In this document: positions 1 through 8,997 of the stretch, in pieces | Layout of the letters: every line of letters begins with the position of its first letter | Numbering within the stretch: the first letter of the stretch is position 1 | Assembly: GCF_029989365.1 (NCBI RefSeq) | Contig: NZ_JAPRAQ010000041.1 | Coordinates: 1 to 44,759 of the forward strand | Length of the DNA stretch: 44,759 bases | Direction: 5' to 3' | Origin: Bradyrhizobium sp. Arg816 | GTDB taxonomy: Bacteria; Pseudomonadota; Alphaproteobacteria; Rhizobiales; Xanthobacteraceae | Notes under the pieces: model-generated | What the model was told of the DNA's origin: nothing | The model's input: the letters and a program-made list of their open reading frames with translations, nothing else | The model's database searches: none | Translations under genes and position numbers: made by a program

Positions 1-807
1 AGGTAACCCCCTGCACAAACAGGCCGGATATAAAACTGCAGCCGTATTCTGTGTGGCATCCCTTCTAAGCGAGACTTGGCAAGCGGGAGGCGTCCATATA
101 AGGACCATGACCCCAGCGACGGGCAGCGGATCGTTGAGATTTAGGTGAAGGCTAATCGACCAATACTACTGAGCTGGCTATCGATCTACCAGCCGCGCTC
201 GCCCCGTCTCTGCAACCCCGACCCGCTTCAACGGGCCGAGCGCTACCGTCTTGCCGTATGGCTTCAAAAAGAGAGTTGACATCAATCCGCAATTAAAGGG
301 CCGATTGACAACCTGCATTCTGCTTCGCCGTAACGGCGGCCGTCCCGCCCTCAATAAGCGCCTCCTCAAGCCTGAGGATATCGGCAGCATCCTCGGGATA
401 AAGAGGCCGCCTGTCCCACTGCCCCGGATTATGACGCCCGTTGAGGCGACCGGCATTGCTCCGCCACTTCCTCCTGAAGCGGCGCTTGCGCTCGGTTTCC
501 GATATACCAGAACTGTTTCCAGATCGTTCAGCGTCCGCTGTCTTTTCGCTGCTCTCGATTGAGCTGCGTCATGTTCATGATTGATGGTGACCTCCTCGCT
601 TGCCAGGAGATTGCTCCGGGCACTTGGATCCGTCGCCTCGTCCTGGGATCGCTGGCCATCGTTAGAGGCGTCTTTCGCCGAGGAGAGCGCGCGCGGTCGC
701 CCGCGAGAAAACAAATGACCGGAATCATGATATGCTCGAAGGACGCTTACGCCTGTCTTCATGAGGGCGTCTTTCGGGAAGTAAGTATCTAGGTGATTAA
801 CCAGGGA
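1..807. other. Gene-poor left edge
   Basis: No protein family is recognised here. A minus-strand frame of 194 codons (762 to 178) is open and reads like a low-complexity, Ser/Ala/Gly/Arg-rich polypeptide. It has no recognisable motif, its 3' half is rich in Arg and Gly, and a plus-strand frame overlaps it, so it could be a hypothetical protein or chance. It lies just downstream of the effector fragment that ends at 808 and could be leftover effector DNA. Bases 1-177 hold nothing I can name. Confidence 0.3.
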
Positions 808-819
808 CTAGTGGTCCCT
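803..819. terminator. Short hairpin at end of effector fragment
   Basis: AGGGAC (803-808) pairs with GTCCCT (814-819) around a 5-base loop. The hairpin overlaps the stop codon of the leftward effector fragment. There is no clear T tract after it on the minus strand, so a terminator role is only possible. Confidence 0.25.
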
Positions 820-1143
820 TAGATCAGTCGTTTGGCCACGGGCGCGGAGATCATTCGCCAGTCGACGAAGTGCCTGAGTATAAAGCTTGACCGTGTTCGG
901 TTGTGGGTTCTTCTGAGCCGTATATTGAGCAATCGCCCTGTCGATAAGGTCCCGGTCTTCTGTAGATAGATGGGGATAGGAGCCCCCAGCGCCGACTGGC
1001 GCGGGTTCGGCCTGCCTTGCCTCAGCCAAGTGCTGCTCAAAGCCATCTTGCCCGGCCTGGCTCGTCTGCGGCTCTTGCAAGACGTCGTGCTGCACCTGCG
1101 ACCAAGCTGGCACGTTAAACGGGTCAAAATCTTGCGGGTCCAC
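808..1143 (-). pseudogene. Truncated type III effector-like protein with integrase-SAM-like repeat
   Basis: The minus-strand frame starts at a GTG (1143-1141) preceded by GGAGG and GAGG, about 48 bp downstream of a tts box, and codes for 111 residues. The first ~65 residues are polar. Residues ~70-105 (around LSTEDRDLIDRAI and NTVKLYTQALRRLANDLR) look like the helical N-terminal 'SAM-like' module of tyrosine recombinases. Such modules occur as repeats in large bradyrhizobial secreted proteins of the NopD/Bel2-5/NopAD type, which end in a SUMO-protease domain (from memory of the family). Here the protein stops directly after one module and no protease domain follows, so it is probably a remnant. 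The same kind of module occurs in the relic at 42800-43600. An alternative is a fragment of an integrase, but no catalytic domain is present. Confidence 0.5.
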
Positions 1144-1181
1144 GCTAACCTCACCTCCAGGATCACCTGAACAGGTCTGCC

Positions 1182-1210
1182 TAGTCGGGCAAGCTTTCGA
1201 GAACCTGACC
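1182..1210 (-). promoter_or_regulatory. tts box (TtsI-dependent promoter element)
   Basis: On the minus strand the sequence reads GTCAGGTTCTCGAAAGCT (1209-1192). This matches the conserved core of rhizobial tts boxes, GTCAG-N4-TCGAAAGCT, without mismatch. TtsI, the response-regulator-like activator of the type III secretion system, binds such boxes. It sits correctly in front of the GTG start at 1143. Confidence 0.75.
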
Positions 1211-1471
1211 TGGCTATGATTCCGCGGCGCAGAGTTATTCGCGGTGGCCAACCTCGGAAATGACCGCGTTCGGGACCAGGCTCTCCTGAACAATCCGCCT
1301 CACCCTCCCTGGGATCCAACGACATCTTTTGTCCATAAGCTCTTACAGCTGGCGCACCCTTAGATCCCAACGGGCTCGTCTGGCGCAGATGCAGCCGGTC
1401 CCTTCAACTAGACCGCCAACTCAACTCCCATGCTGCACGAGAAGGTGGAACCAAAATGGCGTTATTGATGA

Positions 1472-3004
1472 TCAAAAGAATACCAACGTAGATACCAACA
1501 GATTGAGCGCGTGTTCAGTTTGGGGCGTGTGCGTGATGCTTGTGGGGTTATGAATGTATGATAGTCCCACGCCTGCATATATTCCCGGAGCAAGATGGGC
1601 GGTATATGTTCCGGTGATTGCCGTGGTATCGCGATGCGCAAGCCGGCCTTTAGTCAGGGCAGCATCCACCGCAAATTTGCTCCAGCTCGTGTTGCTAGCA
1701 ACGAATGCAATCAGATCACTGGGCCGGCTATCAAAAGGCCCTTTCGCATAAAGACGAAGCTCGTAATATTGGCCGATCCTGTTGAGGACAGGCGGAGCTA
1801 GCATGATGGAGAAGCCGCCGTAGATGCCGCGAGACGGCGACCCAAGGGCGTCACTCTGCCAGAGCTGCCTGTCGGCGGCGATGTAATGAAAATTATTCCC
1901 GCTCTCCCTTTGTTGCTTGGGATCCGCCAAATTCGTGTAGCGGCTACTGTTCAAACCAACGCCCGCCCGCAGCCACGTGTCGGGTACGCCGGCAGCAGCC
2001 TTGCTCTTGTAGCCGGCTTCTTCAACGAGAAGGATGCCCGCATTGGCCGTGCTCCAGTTCAAGCCGGTGGGATTCTCGGTTATGTGGGCAAAGGCACCAT
2101 CTGGACTGATTGAGCGCTGGACCGAGACCTTGTTGTACAAGCGATCGTCAATATTGTACTTCAAGTTGACCGCCGGCGTCGGCGCAGCATTGGTGCTCAT
2201 CCCTGCCTGGAACAAGGCAGACATGTTCGATCCTGTAATCCCTCCGAACAATGTGCCGGTGAACTCATTTTGGTTTCTGAGGTAGCCAAGTTTGAGTTCT
2301 ACTGTCCTCTCGAAGAAAGTCTGGTAGTAGGCGAGCGTATTGATTCCCACTCGATCTGGCCCCGGGCGATCCCACGTCCAGTATTGCTGCTCGGCTCCTA
2401 CGACAATCTGCCCGTCGGCAATGCCAAACCGGCTGAGATCGTAGGTGACGATCATGAAGTTTGCCGACGCGAAGGTCGGATTCTGGCCCATATAGAGCTG
2501 GTTTGCGATAGTGCTCCTGGCTGCATTCGGCAGCTGGTTGTTTACAAAGATGTTGTGTGTCCAGCCGATGTAGCCGATGCCGACATCTGCCAGCGCCGAT
2601 CTAACGCCGTGCTTGTCCTGGTCAATCGTGTCCGCAGGGCCAGGTATGTTGAGCCACAACCCTTTTTCACGCAGCTTGTCGTACCTTTCGAAGGGATCGA
2701 TCGTCTTTTGCTGTCTCGTCTGAGCACCCTTGCCCGCATTGCCGCGCTTCTCGAAAGGCACTCCGGGACCTGCTGCTGGCGCCGGGGCAGGAGGGCGGAT
2801 TGCCTGACGGATCGGGTCGATCGGGAGCTTTGCGGCCCGATCGGAAGTCTTTCCTCTTTTGCTGGTCTGATCCACAGGGTGGTTACTAGGATCAAGTCGG
2901 CTCGCGGTTTGTGCCAGTACGGAATTGCCGACCAGACAAGCCGCTAGCAAAAATGCGATAACAAGCCCAGATTGCTTTCCCCTTGGCCTGAAATTGAAAG
3001 AAAG
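1472..3004 (-). CDS. OprB-family carbohydrate porin (start unclear)
   Basis: This encodes an outer-membrane beta-barrel of the OprB/carbohydrate-selective porin family, which passes sugars across the outer membrane. A signal peptide is visible (hydrophobic run around GLVIAFLLAACLVGNSVLAQ), then a Pro-rich linker, then a barrel with many aromatic and glycine residues such as WLNIPGPADT, GYIGWTHNIF and EQQYWTWDRPG, ending in the porin-like C-terminal Phe (LVSTLVFF). About 500 residues lie after the signal peptide, a normal length. The frame has no ATG, GTG or TTG just before the signal peptide. It stays open up to 3535, but that extension does not look like protein. An ATG at 3098 exists in another frame, so a frameshift near 3000 is possible. 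The coordinate 3004 marks where convincing coding sequence begins, not a proven start. Confidence 0.7.
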   Translation of the reverse strand, partial: LSFNFRPRGKQSGLVIAFLLAACLVGNSVLAQTASRLDPSNHPVDQTSKRGKTSDRAAKLPIDPIRQAIRPPAPAPAAGPGVPFEKRGNAGKGAQTRQQKTIDPFERYDKLREKGLWLNIPGPADTIDQDKHGVRSALADVGIGYIGWTHNIFVNNQLPNAARSTIANQLYMGQNPTFASANFMIVTYDLSRFGIADGQIVVGAEQQYWTWDRPGPDRVGINTLAYYQTFFERTVELKLGYLRNQNEFTGTLFGGITGSNMSALFQAGMSTNAAPTPAVNLKYNIDDRLYNKVSVQRSISPDGAFAHITENPTGLNWSTANAGILLVEEAGYKSKAAAGVPDTWLRAGVGLNSSRYTNLADPKQQRESGNNFHYIAADRQLWQSDALGSPSRGIYGGFSIMLAPPVLNRIGQYYELRLYAKGPFDSRPSDLIAFVASNTSWSKFAVDAALTKGRLAHRDTTAITGTYTAHLAPGIYAGVGLSYIHNPTSITHTPQTEHALNLLVSTLVFF

Positions 3005-4051
3005 TGCTGCCGTAGCCGAGTATGTCCGAGGCGAGGTCGTCGCAAGAAGGCAATCCTCGCGGCGCGACGATGATCCGGTCCGAAACGTTGCTGTGCATGA
3101 CGCCGGCGCGCCGAGAGCCAGCGGAGAGCGATGGCTCGGCAAATGCTCACGACGAGCGCGCGGGGGCTTGCTGTCCTGGCCACCAAAACATTGCGAATGT
3201 CCACCTCGCTCACTGCGAGTCAGGCGAGTCTGGCGGTGCCGCGCATCTGCATCGAAGGCGGCTTTCTGGGCGAAACGGCAGCTACCAGAAAGCAAGGCTC
3301 GCCGTGCATGAGGCTTTGCTTCACGAATCGCTTCATTAATATCGTTATCAGCGAAACAGGAGACAATCGCCAGGCCTGAAGGCCGAAGAGCCTTCGAATT
3401 TGCGCGCGCGGCAACCACACAACAACATCCGACGTGATGGCGCAGGAGACCGAAGGAATCAGCCGTCGAGCAGCTTTGGCGGGTATCGGCGAGCGCTTGC
3501 CGGCTGCCGTCAGCGCCGCAAAACCTATCTTGCATCCGAATCCTTGACGTGCGCGGCTTTCGTTGGTCACGCTTGCCACGTCCCCGTCATCTCGAACAAT
3601 CTGCCGAAATTGGTAGTTGACCAGGTGCAGTGCTTGCCGGTCCAATCGGCATTGCCGCTCGGCCGATCAGCCGTGGCGCTTACGTGGCACGACCCCCAGA
3701 GCAAGTTTGCTGGTCTCGGCGGGGCGTGAGGCGGGGCTCCATCGAAAACACTGCAGGAATGAGTGGACGGTTTGCATTCGTGCCGTGGCACGGTAAGAAA
3801 ATCTCGTCGGTTCTTCTGAATGGTGAGAAAATGCTGCACCATCTCCGGCGAAGATGAGTACCATTGCTCGCTGGTGACGCTATCATGGAGTACACGCGCA
3901 AATTGTCGCGTTGCGTTGCTCAAGAAGTAGCGTTTCATAGGAGCAGGGCAGACGATCGAAAGCTCGGCAAGATTGATTGTTGTCGACGCTGGCAGCTCCT
4001 GGAGCGCGTGAGCATCGCAGCCTATCGCATCGAGATCTTGAACGAGGGACA
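3005..4051. other. Stretch between porin and membrane protein
   Basis: No convincing gene is seen. The porin frame remains open up to 3535 without porin-like sequence. The only element I can support is a tts-like motif at 3947-3964, described separately. Confidence 0.4.
3947..3964 (+). promoter_or_regulatory. Possible tts box
   Basis: GGCAGACGATCGAAAGCT fits the tts core GTCAG-N4-TCGAAAGCT with one mismatch in the first half (GGCAG). It faces right and ends about 88 bp before the ATG at 4052, a plausible distance. The downstream protein does not look like a classical effector, so this stays tentative. Confidence 0.4.
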
Positions 4052-4570
4052 ATGGACATGATTGATCAAGCGGCCGCTTCAGACTTGCGGCCGATCTTGC
4101 ACGGGCCGCCAAGTCGCATTCTCCCGGTTTTGGTGCTCCCGCTTGTCCTCGTCAGCTCGTGTGCTGCTGGCGTCTGGCTTTGGGCTAACCTTGAAGCGTT
4201 TGTCGAGACGCCGGAAGCCCGGGACGTCGCTTCGACGATGAGCCTGTCACTGGAGGACAGGGCAGCCTTGTTTGAGATAAACTGGGCACAGCAGAAAACT
4301 GGCGATGAGATCGCAGTACTCAACAGCCGGATCAATGCCCAGCGGGATGACCTAAAAGGGATCCTGGATCAGATCACCATGCTGACTTCGCGGATCGATT
4401 CGCTGCAGAGTTTAACACCTGTCCCCTCTGCTGCTTCCAAGCCTCCTTTGGCGCCAGCCCGGGCGGTTTCGAGCGTCGCCAGGAAACGCTTCGGGCGGTC
4501 CAAACCACAGGCACCTGCCTCCGTCGGAGGCGCGCCAGTGATCGCCGGACCGAAGACAGCCAAGCCTTGA
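4052..4570 (+). CDS. Hypothetical single-pass membrane protein with coiled coil
   Basis: The product has 172 residues. The ATG at 4052 is chosen because GAGGGA precedes it at good spacing; the frame is open further upstream. A short cytoplasmic N-terminus (~25 residues) is followed by one hydrophobic segment (around ILPVLVLPLVLVSSCAAGVW). A probably coiled-coil region with heptad-like hydrophobics follows (around AVLNSRINAQRDDLKGILDQ). The tail is basic and rich in Pro, Ala and Lys (KRFGRSKPQAPAS). No family is recognised. The layout suggests an anchored protein whose C-terminal part lies in the periplasm. A tts-like motif upstream raises the question of a link with type III secretion, but nothing in the protein proves it. 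Confidence 0.65.
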   Translation: MDMIDQAAASDLRPILHGPPSRILPVLVLPLVLVSSCAAGVWLWANLEAFVETPEARDVASTMSLSLEDRAALFEINWAQQKTGDEIAVLNSRINAQRDDLKGILDQITMLTSRIDSLQSLTPVPSAASKPPLAPARAVSSVARKRFGRSKPQAPASVGGAPVIAGPKTAKP

Positions 4571-4980
4571 GGTCTGAGACACTGCAGGCGTGGTCGAGTC
4601 TCCAACTGTGCTCGACGAGGGGGACCGTAGCTTCGCAAAGCTGCCTCCGGCCGTAAAATACCGGAAGCTTGTGCGGGCGCCGTCGTCTCCAGCGGCATGT
4701 CACTGAGGCTGTCACTATCATCGAGAGCACTCCAGGGGAGGTGGGGCAGCGCACTTCCCGCATGATCGAGCCGTGGCCCTGAACGGCGGAATCCGCCGCG
4801 CCAATCCTTTAATCAGCTCTCGTTTAATCAGCCTTCGCCAGTTTTGAGGCCATATCTGAAAGCTCGTGTCCATCACACCGACGCGGCATTCTCGAAATCT
4901 GGCCTGTCTGCCCGAGGCGCTACTTCGGATCGCTCCCTCGCGAAGAACTTGGAGGTTTGGGATCTGCTCACGTGCGTGGC
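4571..4980. other. Intergenic region between two converging genes
   Basis: Lies between the 3' ends of the membrane-protein gene and hemN1. I see no strong terminator hairpin with a T tract and no conserved reading frame. Confidence 0.4.
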
Positions 4981-6318
4981 TTAGTTAATAGGGATGCGGT
5001 CGAGATAAGTGTCGAACGCGGCAGCAACAGCGCGAATGACAAACCGGTGCTCCTGCTTGACCCGAATGAATCCCTCTTCAATCTCCACTATCCCGTCTTC
5101 GGCAAGCATTCCCAGGCGCTCGGCCGAATCGAGAAGAGGAAACGGATCAAATCCGTGAGCAGCACAGATCGTTGGTACGTCGGCCTGCAAATCGCACATC
5201 AGACGCTCGATGATAGCGGCGCGGAGGCGATCTTCGGCGGTGAGACAGTAGCCTTTTGAGGTTGCCAGACGGCCAGCCTGAATGTGTTGGTGATAGGAAG
5301 CGGTTGCAATCTCGTTCTGGACGTAACCGTCGCGCAGACGGCCGATGGCTGATGGACCTAAGCCGATCACGGTTTTGCAGGTATCAGCCGAATAACCCAG
5401 GGAGTTGCGGCGCAGCCGACCAGCTTTCTGCGCCAGCGCGAGCTCATCATTGGGCAGGGCGAAATGGTCGAGCCCGATCTGGCGGTAGCCGGCCGAGACC
5501 AGCGTATCTGCAATAGCCGCGGCTTGCTCAGCGCGGGCGACATTATCCGGCAGCGCCGTCTCATCGATTTGGCGCTGACGTTTCATATAGGAGGGGACGT
5601 GAGCATAGCCGAAAACCGCAAGCCGGTCTGGCCGCATGGCCAGAGCCGTCCGCGCGGAGTCCACGCAGGACCGCACCGTCTGATGCGGCAGTCCGAAGAG
5701 AAGGTCGAAATTGATGCAGCTTATGCCATGCTGGCGTAGACTTTCGACGACAGAAGCTGTCAGCACCTCGCTCTGCACGCGGTTGACCGACCTTTGAACC
5801 ACCGGATCGAAGCTTTGCACGCCGATGCTCGCGCGGCTAATCCCGGCCGCTTGTAACATTTCGACCATCTCGGCGGCGACCCCACGCGGATCGATTTCTA
5901 TCGCGATGGAAGCTGATTTGCTGAATGCAAAGCAGTGGCGCAGGAGTTCCATCAAGGCGAGAAAATCGCTCGGTGCAATGGTGGTCGGCGTCCCTCCGCC
6001 GAAATGCACGTCGCACACCGGCAGAGCGCGCGGCGCTTGCTCTGCGACCAAGCCTATCTCGTCCCGCACTGCCGCCAAGTAATTGCGGATCGGTCGCTCG
6101 CCGCGAGTGAGGCTTGTAGGGAAGCCGCAATACCAACATATAGAGCGACAGAACGGAACGTGGATGTAGAGCGATACGGGCTCCTCGGGCGGCAGCCGCC
6201 TCAGCCATGTCTCACAAGTCTTGGCACCGACCATCGCGGAGAAATCCGGTACGGTTGGATAGATGGTGTACCAAGGCAGACGAGCATCGCAATACTTGTT
6301 TAGGAGGGAGATCTGCAA
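4981..6318 (-). CDS. hemN1: Oxygen-independent coproporphyrinogen III oxidase HemN1
   Basis: This is a radical-SAM enzyme that decarboxylates coproporphyrinogen III to protoporphyrinogen IX without oxygen. It supports haem synthesis under the microoxic conditions of nodules, where haem is needed for cbb3 oxidase and other cytochromes. The 445 residues match the usual HemN length. The N-terminal YTIYPTVPDF resembles the HemN-specific 'YPTA' region. Cys57, Cys61 and Cys64 form CX3CX2C for the 4Fe-4S cluster (FCRSICWYCGF), followed by the GGGTPT SAM motif at about residue 112. The ATG at 6318 is preceded by GGAGG. A FixK2/FNR-type box lies about 60 bp upstream. B. japonicum carries two hemN genes, and the one in the symbiotic region is called hemN1, hence the symbol. 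Confidence 0.9.
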   Translation of the reverse strand: MQISLLNKYCDARLPWYTIYPTVPDFSAMVGAKTCETWLRRLPPEEPVSLYIHVPFCRSICWYCGFPTSLTRGERPIRNYLAAVRDEIGLVAEQAPRALPVCDVHFGGGTPTTIAPSDFLALMELLRHCFAFSKSASIAIEIDPRGVAAEMVEMLQAAGISRASIGVQSFDPVVQRSVNRVQSEVLTASVVESLRQHGISCINFDLLFGLPHQTVRSCVDSARTALAMRPDRLAVFGYAHVPSYMKRQRQIDETALPDNVARAEQAAAIADTLVSAGYRQIGLDHFALPNDELALAQKAGRLRRNSLGYSADTCKTVIGLGPSAIGRLRDGYVQNEIATASYHQHIQAGRLATSKGYCLTAEDRLRAAIIERLMCDLQADVPTICAAHGFDPFPLLDSAERLGMLAEDGIVEIEEGFIRVKQEHRFVIRAVAAAFDTYLDRIPIN

Positions 6319-6375
6319 GGCTTAACTTTCCATGCTCAAACAGCATGAAGCTGACCGATGGCCTCTCTTGTGTCT

Positions 6376-6389
6376 TTGCGTTATGTCAA
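6376..6389 (-). promoter_or_regulatory. FixK2/FNR-type box upstream of hemN1
   Basis: The minus strand reads TTGACATAACGCAA, fitting TTG(A/C)-N6-(T/G)CAA. With flanking bases it is a TTTG...CAAA palindrome. Its centre lies about 64 bp before the hemN1 ATG. A -40.5 placement would put the transcription start near 6342 and leave a short leader. Confidence 0.6.
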
Positions 6390-8280
6390 ACCCGGCGAGT
6401 GGTTTCTGAGATCTGGTCCGGTTTTCGATGTTACTGCCAACGCAGCTTAGGGGCAGGGCAGGGAGTGAGAGCCGCTCGTTGGCGATTATCTGGACGTTTA
6501 GGATATGAATTTTCTCGTGCGAGCACGGTTAAAGCGGCTAGACGTGCCCGACGAGCCGCGCGAACGATCAATCGCTCATCCGAGGGCACGTCGTTTCGCA
6601 TTGGCTGACGGCCAGTCATTTTTGCGACGAAAACATGGACTTGTAGGTCTCACCAGGAGCAGCCGAGCTTGCCGCTGCATCTTCAAACCGGCGTTTTCAA
6701 GCAAGAGCCGATTTGGTTGCTCACAGAGTTCAACGGATGCCTCCCTCCAAGGCCGGCGTGACACGAAAGATAAGTTGCTTGCTAGATGAGAGCGCAAGGA
6801 GCGCAATAGCACAACGTGACGCGACGTGCGAGTCACGTCCTTTAGCGCAGCCGACGAATACAATTATTGATCCCTAGTATCGAACGCATAAGCCTCAATT
6901 CCGCCACGCTGGTTGTCTCACTGCCATAAGCATCATCACGGATGTACTGATGATGTTGGGGCGACCCCAGCGCACTTTCAGCCCCCCGGCGAAGTGCGTC
7001 GGGGCGCCTTGGTTCGGCGGCGTCTCGTCGCTGTCTGATGCAGCTCACCAACTCACAACGACTTCGGACGTCTTGCTGGGCGAAACCCGGCCAGATGCAT
7101 CGGACGAGACACGATCTGCAATAGTTTCTATTCTGCTTCATCAACTGGGTTGTTTTTTTTTACATCGCCTTTGGAGCTATCGATTCCTGCCAGATCGCGC
7201 ATATCTATTCCGTTAGCCGTCATTGGCGTCGCATCGTGCGATGAACCTGCAGCTCTCAGTTTCACATAGACCGCCTGGTCAGGCCTCGACCATCCCGTCA
7301 CTATATTTTCGATGCTGCGAGCTGGAGCCGTCCATGCAGGAGCGGGCTGGGAGATCTCGCGCCTGTTCATTGCATGAAAATGGCCTTCCCATCCTGGCAT
7401 TTCAGTCCATTCACAACGGATCGAGGAAGTTTGTGGTTCGGTGGGCCAATCGAACCTGGAGCTCGTCTCGCGCGAATGAGAGCTGAGCCCAGCCAAGCCT
7501 CAAAGAGATTGCCGCCAAACAGCTGGATCAGTCGAAAGTGGACACTCCACCCAACTTCTGTTGTACAACGCCGAAGGCATCGAACTCATCGGGGAGCGAT
7601 AAAAGGATGACTATTGTGACGCGGCTGATCAAAGGCAGCACGCGCGACATTTTGACGGCTTCGTGGCCGAGGCGGCTCATTGCCACGCCTTCGCATCCAT
7701 GCCATCTCGAATTGCCTGCGACTTTCTGGCGCTCAGCACATCATCTTCCCTACATTCTCCATGAGAACGTAACCGACACACGCATGGGAAACGAGATTGC
7801 GCGACGTTGCAGTTCTACATTGGAGTAGATCTTCCAGGCTCCCCCCTCTTGAGGAAGTCGAATGCGCCCCCTGGCGTGATCCGCAGGGGTAGCGAGAGCG
7901 TGCCCGATCGCCTCCCATCAGATGCTCTTCTTCCTGCGTTACTGCGCCCTAGATTAGAGGGCCGCGCAGGCCATAGACGAGATGGAGGTACGCCTCATCC
8001 CGCTGGCGCGCCCCGCCAACATTGCCCCTCCCGCCAAATGGGAAGCGCGAACGGGATGTGACAAGGTACGGACCGCTCGGCTCATGACGATCAGCTGGGA
8101 TGCACGAGGTGATCCGCCCCATCGTCGCTCGACCCGACAACTTTTCGTGGTCGCGTTGGCGGCTTTCAGAGTTAGGCAAGGCGCGCGGACCAGACTTAAG
8201 CTGCAGCCTCAATCATGTTGCACCCCGATTGACCGTGCTGGATCTCCTGCCGATCCCACGAAAGATGGGAGTTGAGAATT
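6390..8280. other. 1.9-kb stretch without recognisable gene
   Basis: Several short frames on both strands are open, but none has a convincing ribosome site or family resemblance. The most protein-like is a minus frame at 7496-7128 with a hydrophilic C-terminus that includes a T9 tract (codons for Lys/Asn) near 7152-7160. No inverted repeats typical of an IS were noticed. It is probably degenerate island DNA. Confidence 0.4.
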
Positions 8281-8997
8281 TCAAGCGAGAACCAATTGGA
8301 CGCCGGCAACGAGCATAATCGCCACGAGGATAAATCTGATGCCTGCCGGGTTCAGACAGTTCAGGCAGACTACCGTTCCAGCGACCGCACCCGCCAGCGC
8401 GAAGATAGCGTAAAAAGCCAAATCCGGAGAGGGAAATTGGCCGCTGAAAAGAGCTCCAACGAAGCCGACTGTGGAATTGGCCAGAATAAAAGGCGGTGAT
8501 AACGCGACGGTCTGCTTCGGTGATGCCAAATTCAGTGTGATGAGCGTCGGCGCGAGGAACACTCCGCCGCCCACGCCGGTCAGGCCCGAAACCAGGCCAA
8601 GGGCCGCGCCAATGCTCACGCTTGCCGTGAGCGGAGTTTCGCAAACACGATCGGCAGTTTGTCCCCGCTGCATGATCATCACTGCGCTCGCCAGAAGAAG
8701 AACAAGCCCCGTCAGCGTCTTGTACATGTGGTCTTCGAGCACAATCAAGCCACCGACAAGCGACGCTGGCATCGACGAAAAGAGAAGCGGGCGCAGAATT
8801 GCCCAGTCAACGACCTTGTTGCGGTTGAAGAGCCACGTAGAATAAGTCGCGACGACAATGTTGAGACCAAGCGCCGTCGGGTGCATCTCTGTCGATGACA
8901 TACCCAAAAATGCCATTAGCGAGACGAATGCAGTGCCACCCGCCTGGCCGACGCTCGCATAGAGCAGTGAGATGATCGCGAAGAGCAGAGTAGCCAT
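8281..8997 (-). CDS. TauE/SafE-family membrane transporter
   Basis: This 238-residue, very hydrophobic protein has about 7-8 predicted membrane spans. It shows the two repeated Gly-rich half-motifs of the TauE/SafE (DUF81) family: near the N-terminus GQAGGTAFVSLMAFLG and in the middle GLVSGLTGVGGGVFLAPTLI. Members export sulfite, sulfoacetate or related organic anions, or import such compounds. The substrate cannot be read from the sequence. The length is normal (about 240-270 residues). The ATG at 8997 is used; its ribosome site is weak. The gene stands alone, with large empty stretches on both sides, so no pathway context is available. Confidence 0.85.
   Translation of the reverse strand: MATLLFAIISLLYASVGQAGGTAFVSLMAFLGMSSTEMHPTALGLNIVVATYSTWLFNRNKVVDWAILRPLLFSSMPASLVGGLIVLEDHMYKTLTGLVLLLASAVMIMQRGQTADRVCETPLTASVSIGAALGLVSGLTGVGGGVFLAPTLITLNLASPKQTVALSPPFILANSTVGFVGALFSGQFPSPDLAFYAIFALAGAVAGTVVCLNCLNPAGIRFILVAIMLVAGVQLVLA

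Noticed and set aside
178..762. A 194-codon minus-strand frame as a definite effector
   Set aside because: No tts box, no motif, and arginine/glycine-rich composition; kept only as a remark.
6308..6360. GG-N10-GC pattern upstream of hemN1 as a sigma-54 promoter
   Set aside because: Both half-sites fit poorly, and the FixK2-type box is a better explanation.
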